Shown here: piece after piece, positions 63,173 to 64,000 of the stretch | Position numbering within the stretch: position 1 is the first letter of the stretch | Layout of the letters: every line of letters begins with the position of its first letter | NCBI GenBank assembly: GCA_017303555.1 | Contig: JAFLCN010000002.1 | Span: forward strand, 248,001-312,000 | DNA length: 64,000 nt | Direction of reading: 5' to 3' | Source: Planctomycetota bacterium | Lineage (GTDB): Bacteria > Planctomycetota > Phycisphaerae > Phycisphaerales > UBA1924 | The notes under the pieces: generated by a model | The model's database searches: none | Told to the model about the DNA's origin: nothing | Seen by the model: only the letters and a program-made list of their open reading frames with translations | Program-made: the position numbers and the translations under genes

Positions 63173-64000
63173 TCAACTCGCGCCGACCATCTCCCTCTCC
63201 ACCGTCGCAAGCTTCAAAATATTCGCCTGCGTCATCTTCTCGCCTTCCAGCTCACCCGTGATCCGCCCTTCGCTCATCACGAGAATGCGATCCGAGAGCG
63301 CCAGCAACTCCGGCATCTCGCTCGAGACCAGCAGCACAGCCGCCCCCGCATCAGCCGCGGCACGCACCAACTTGTAAATCTCCGCCTTCGTCCCCACATC
63401 GATCCCGCGCGTCGGTTCATCCAAGAGCAACACCTTCGTGTTCTTGCCCATCCACCGCGCGATCAACAGCTTCTGCTGATTCCCGCCCGACAATTCGCCC
63501 GGCAGCGATTCCGGGCTCGCCGCCTTCACGCGGAAATCAACAAACCGATCCGAGATCAACTTCCGCTCTTCGCCACGGTCGCGCACGCCGAGCAAGCCCG
63601 CCAGCTTCGACATGAACGGCATCACCGTGTTCTCGCCCACACCAAGCAGGAAGAACAGCCCCTGCAAGCGCCGATCCTCCGGCACATAACCCATCCCCGC
63701 GCCGATCGCCGCGCGAGGCCCCTCGCCCGCGACATCTTTCCCGTCCACGATCACGCGCCCGCGAGCGCTCCCGTCCAGTCCGAAGATCGCGTTCAAGAGT
63801 TCCGATCGACCCGAACCCACCAATCCACCGATCCCCACGATCTCCCGCTCTTTCACCTCGAGCGAGATCGAGTCCAGATCGCCCGTCGAAAGACTCTCCA
63901 CCACCAGCTTCCGCTCGCCAAGCGAATGCGGATGCCCGTTCTCCGCCGCCAGTGAAGGCAATTTCCCCGTCGGCGTGCTCAACCGCCGCCCGATCATCTG
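63173..64000 (-). CDS. Sugar ABC transporter ATPase (RbsA/XylG type), C-terminal half
   Basis: 276 residues seen; the start lies beyond the right edge. Cytoplasmic ATPase of a monosaccharide importer with two ABC domains; the visible part is the end of domain 1 and all of domain 2. Domain 2 has the degenerate Walker A GLVGSGRSELL (usual GxxGxGKS/T replaced), signature LSGGNQQK, Walker B VLLLDEPTRGIDVG and the H-loop region VSSEMPELLALSDR. The degenerate second site is typical for this family. Its position beside the amylase and GH31 genes suggests import of glucose or related sugar from the alpha-glucan locus. Binding protein and permease genes are not in view. Confidence 0.88.
   Translation of the reverse strand, partial: QMIGRRLSTPTGKLPSLAAENGHPHSLGERKLVVESLSTGDLDSISLEVKEREIVGIGGLVGSGRSELLNAIFGLDGSARGRVIVDGKDVAGEGPRAAIGAGMGYVPEDRRLQGLFFLLGVGENTVMPFMSKLAGLLGVRDRGEERKLISDRFVDFRVKAASPESLPGELSGGNQQKLLIARWMGKNTKVLLLDEPTRGIDVGTKAEIYKLVRAAADAGAAVLLVSSEMPELLALSDRILVMSEGRITGELEGEKMTQANILKLATVEREMVGAS

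Overview
The window looks like a GC-rich chromosome segment from a planctomycete, most likely class Phycisphaerae. The evidence is indirect. Two unrelated secreted proteins end in paired calcium-loop repeats of the dockerin-like type (D-N-D-G..D..DFV.FA.AYD) that are common in that class. There is an ECF sigma factor of the planctomycete SigK-like group next to a protein of the matching kinase family. Secretome genes and signal peptides are abundant, and short ATGA/GTGA operon overlaps are frequent. No rRNA, CRISPR array, transposase or prophage was seen.

Layout. 1-8112 (mostly minus): 5' part of tgt, a rhomboid protease, and an AddA/AddB-like helicase-nuclease pair overlapping by 4 bases. 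8195-13503 (plus): a Tricorn-type protease, a GT9 heptosyltransferase-like protein and a LOG-family hydrolase, whose end overlaps the convergent nth. 14557-21373: tRNA-Arg(CCG), an MFS transporter, a dockerin-tailed secreted protein, a FUN14 protein, an ECF sigma factor, a kinase-fold protein that has lost its catalytic Asp, and an acyltransferase-3. 21433-30022: beta-CASP metallo-hydrolase, HerA-like ATPase, an EmrA/EmrB-type efflux operon and NDH-2. 30024-37755: homogentisate dioxygenase, a CvpA-like membrane protein, and an operon of orphan solute-binding protein, pyruvate kinase and CinA. 37822-45090: SDR, aspS, a fluoride riboswitch with crcB, an RsbU-type phosphatase with a DUF2891 protein, and an unknown HTH-like protein. 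45208-49539: DUF1579, DoxX, a beta-helix lipoprotein and an M29 aminopeptidase. 49649-50121: a tRNA-Pro(GGG) gene flanked by decayed tRNA-like copies, with a GIY-YIG nuclease reading frame that begins inside the tRNA. 50222-55911: pyrC, recQ, a GrpB-like protein and gap. 56221-64000: an Ala/Pro/Lys-rich lipoprotein, a GH31 alpha-glucosidase divergent from a dockerin-tailed GH13 amylase, several dispersed palindromic repeats, and the end of a sugar ABC ATPase.

How it fits together. Most genes are housekeeping. The right end is an alpha-glucan locus: secreted amylase, secreted alpha-glucosidase, a LacI-type operator candidate between them and a monosaccharide ABC ATPase nearby. The most distinctive items are the tRNA-Pro/GIY-YIG arrangement, the crcB leader whose alternative pairings cover the ribosome binding site, the predicted pseudokinase beside the sigma factor, and several families of short palindromic or purine-rich repeats between genes.
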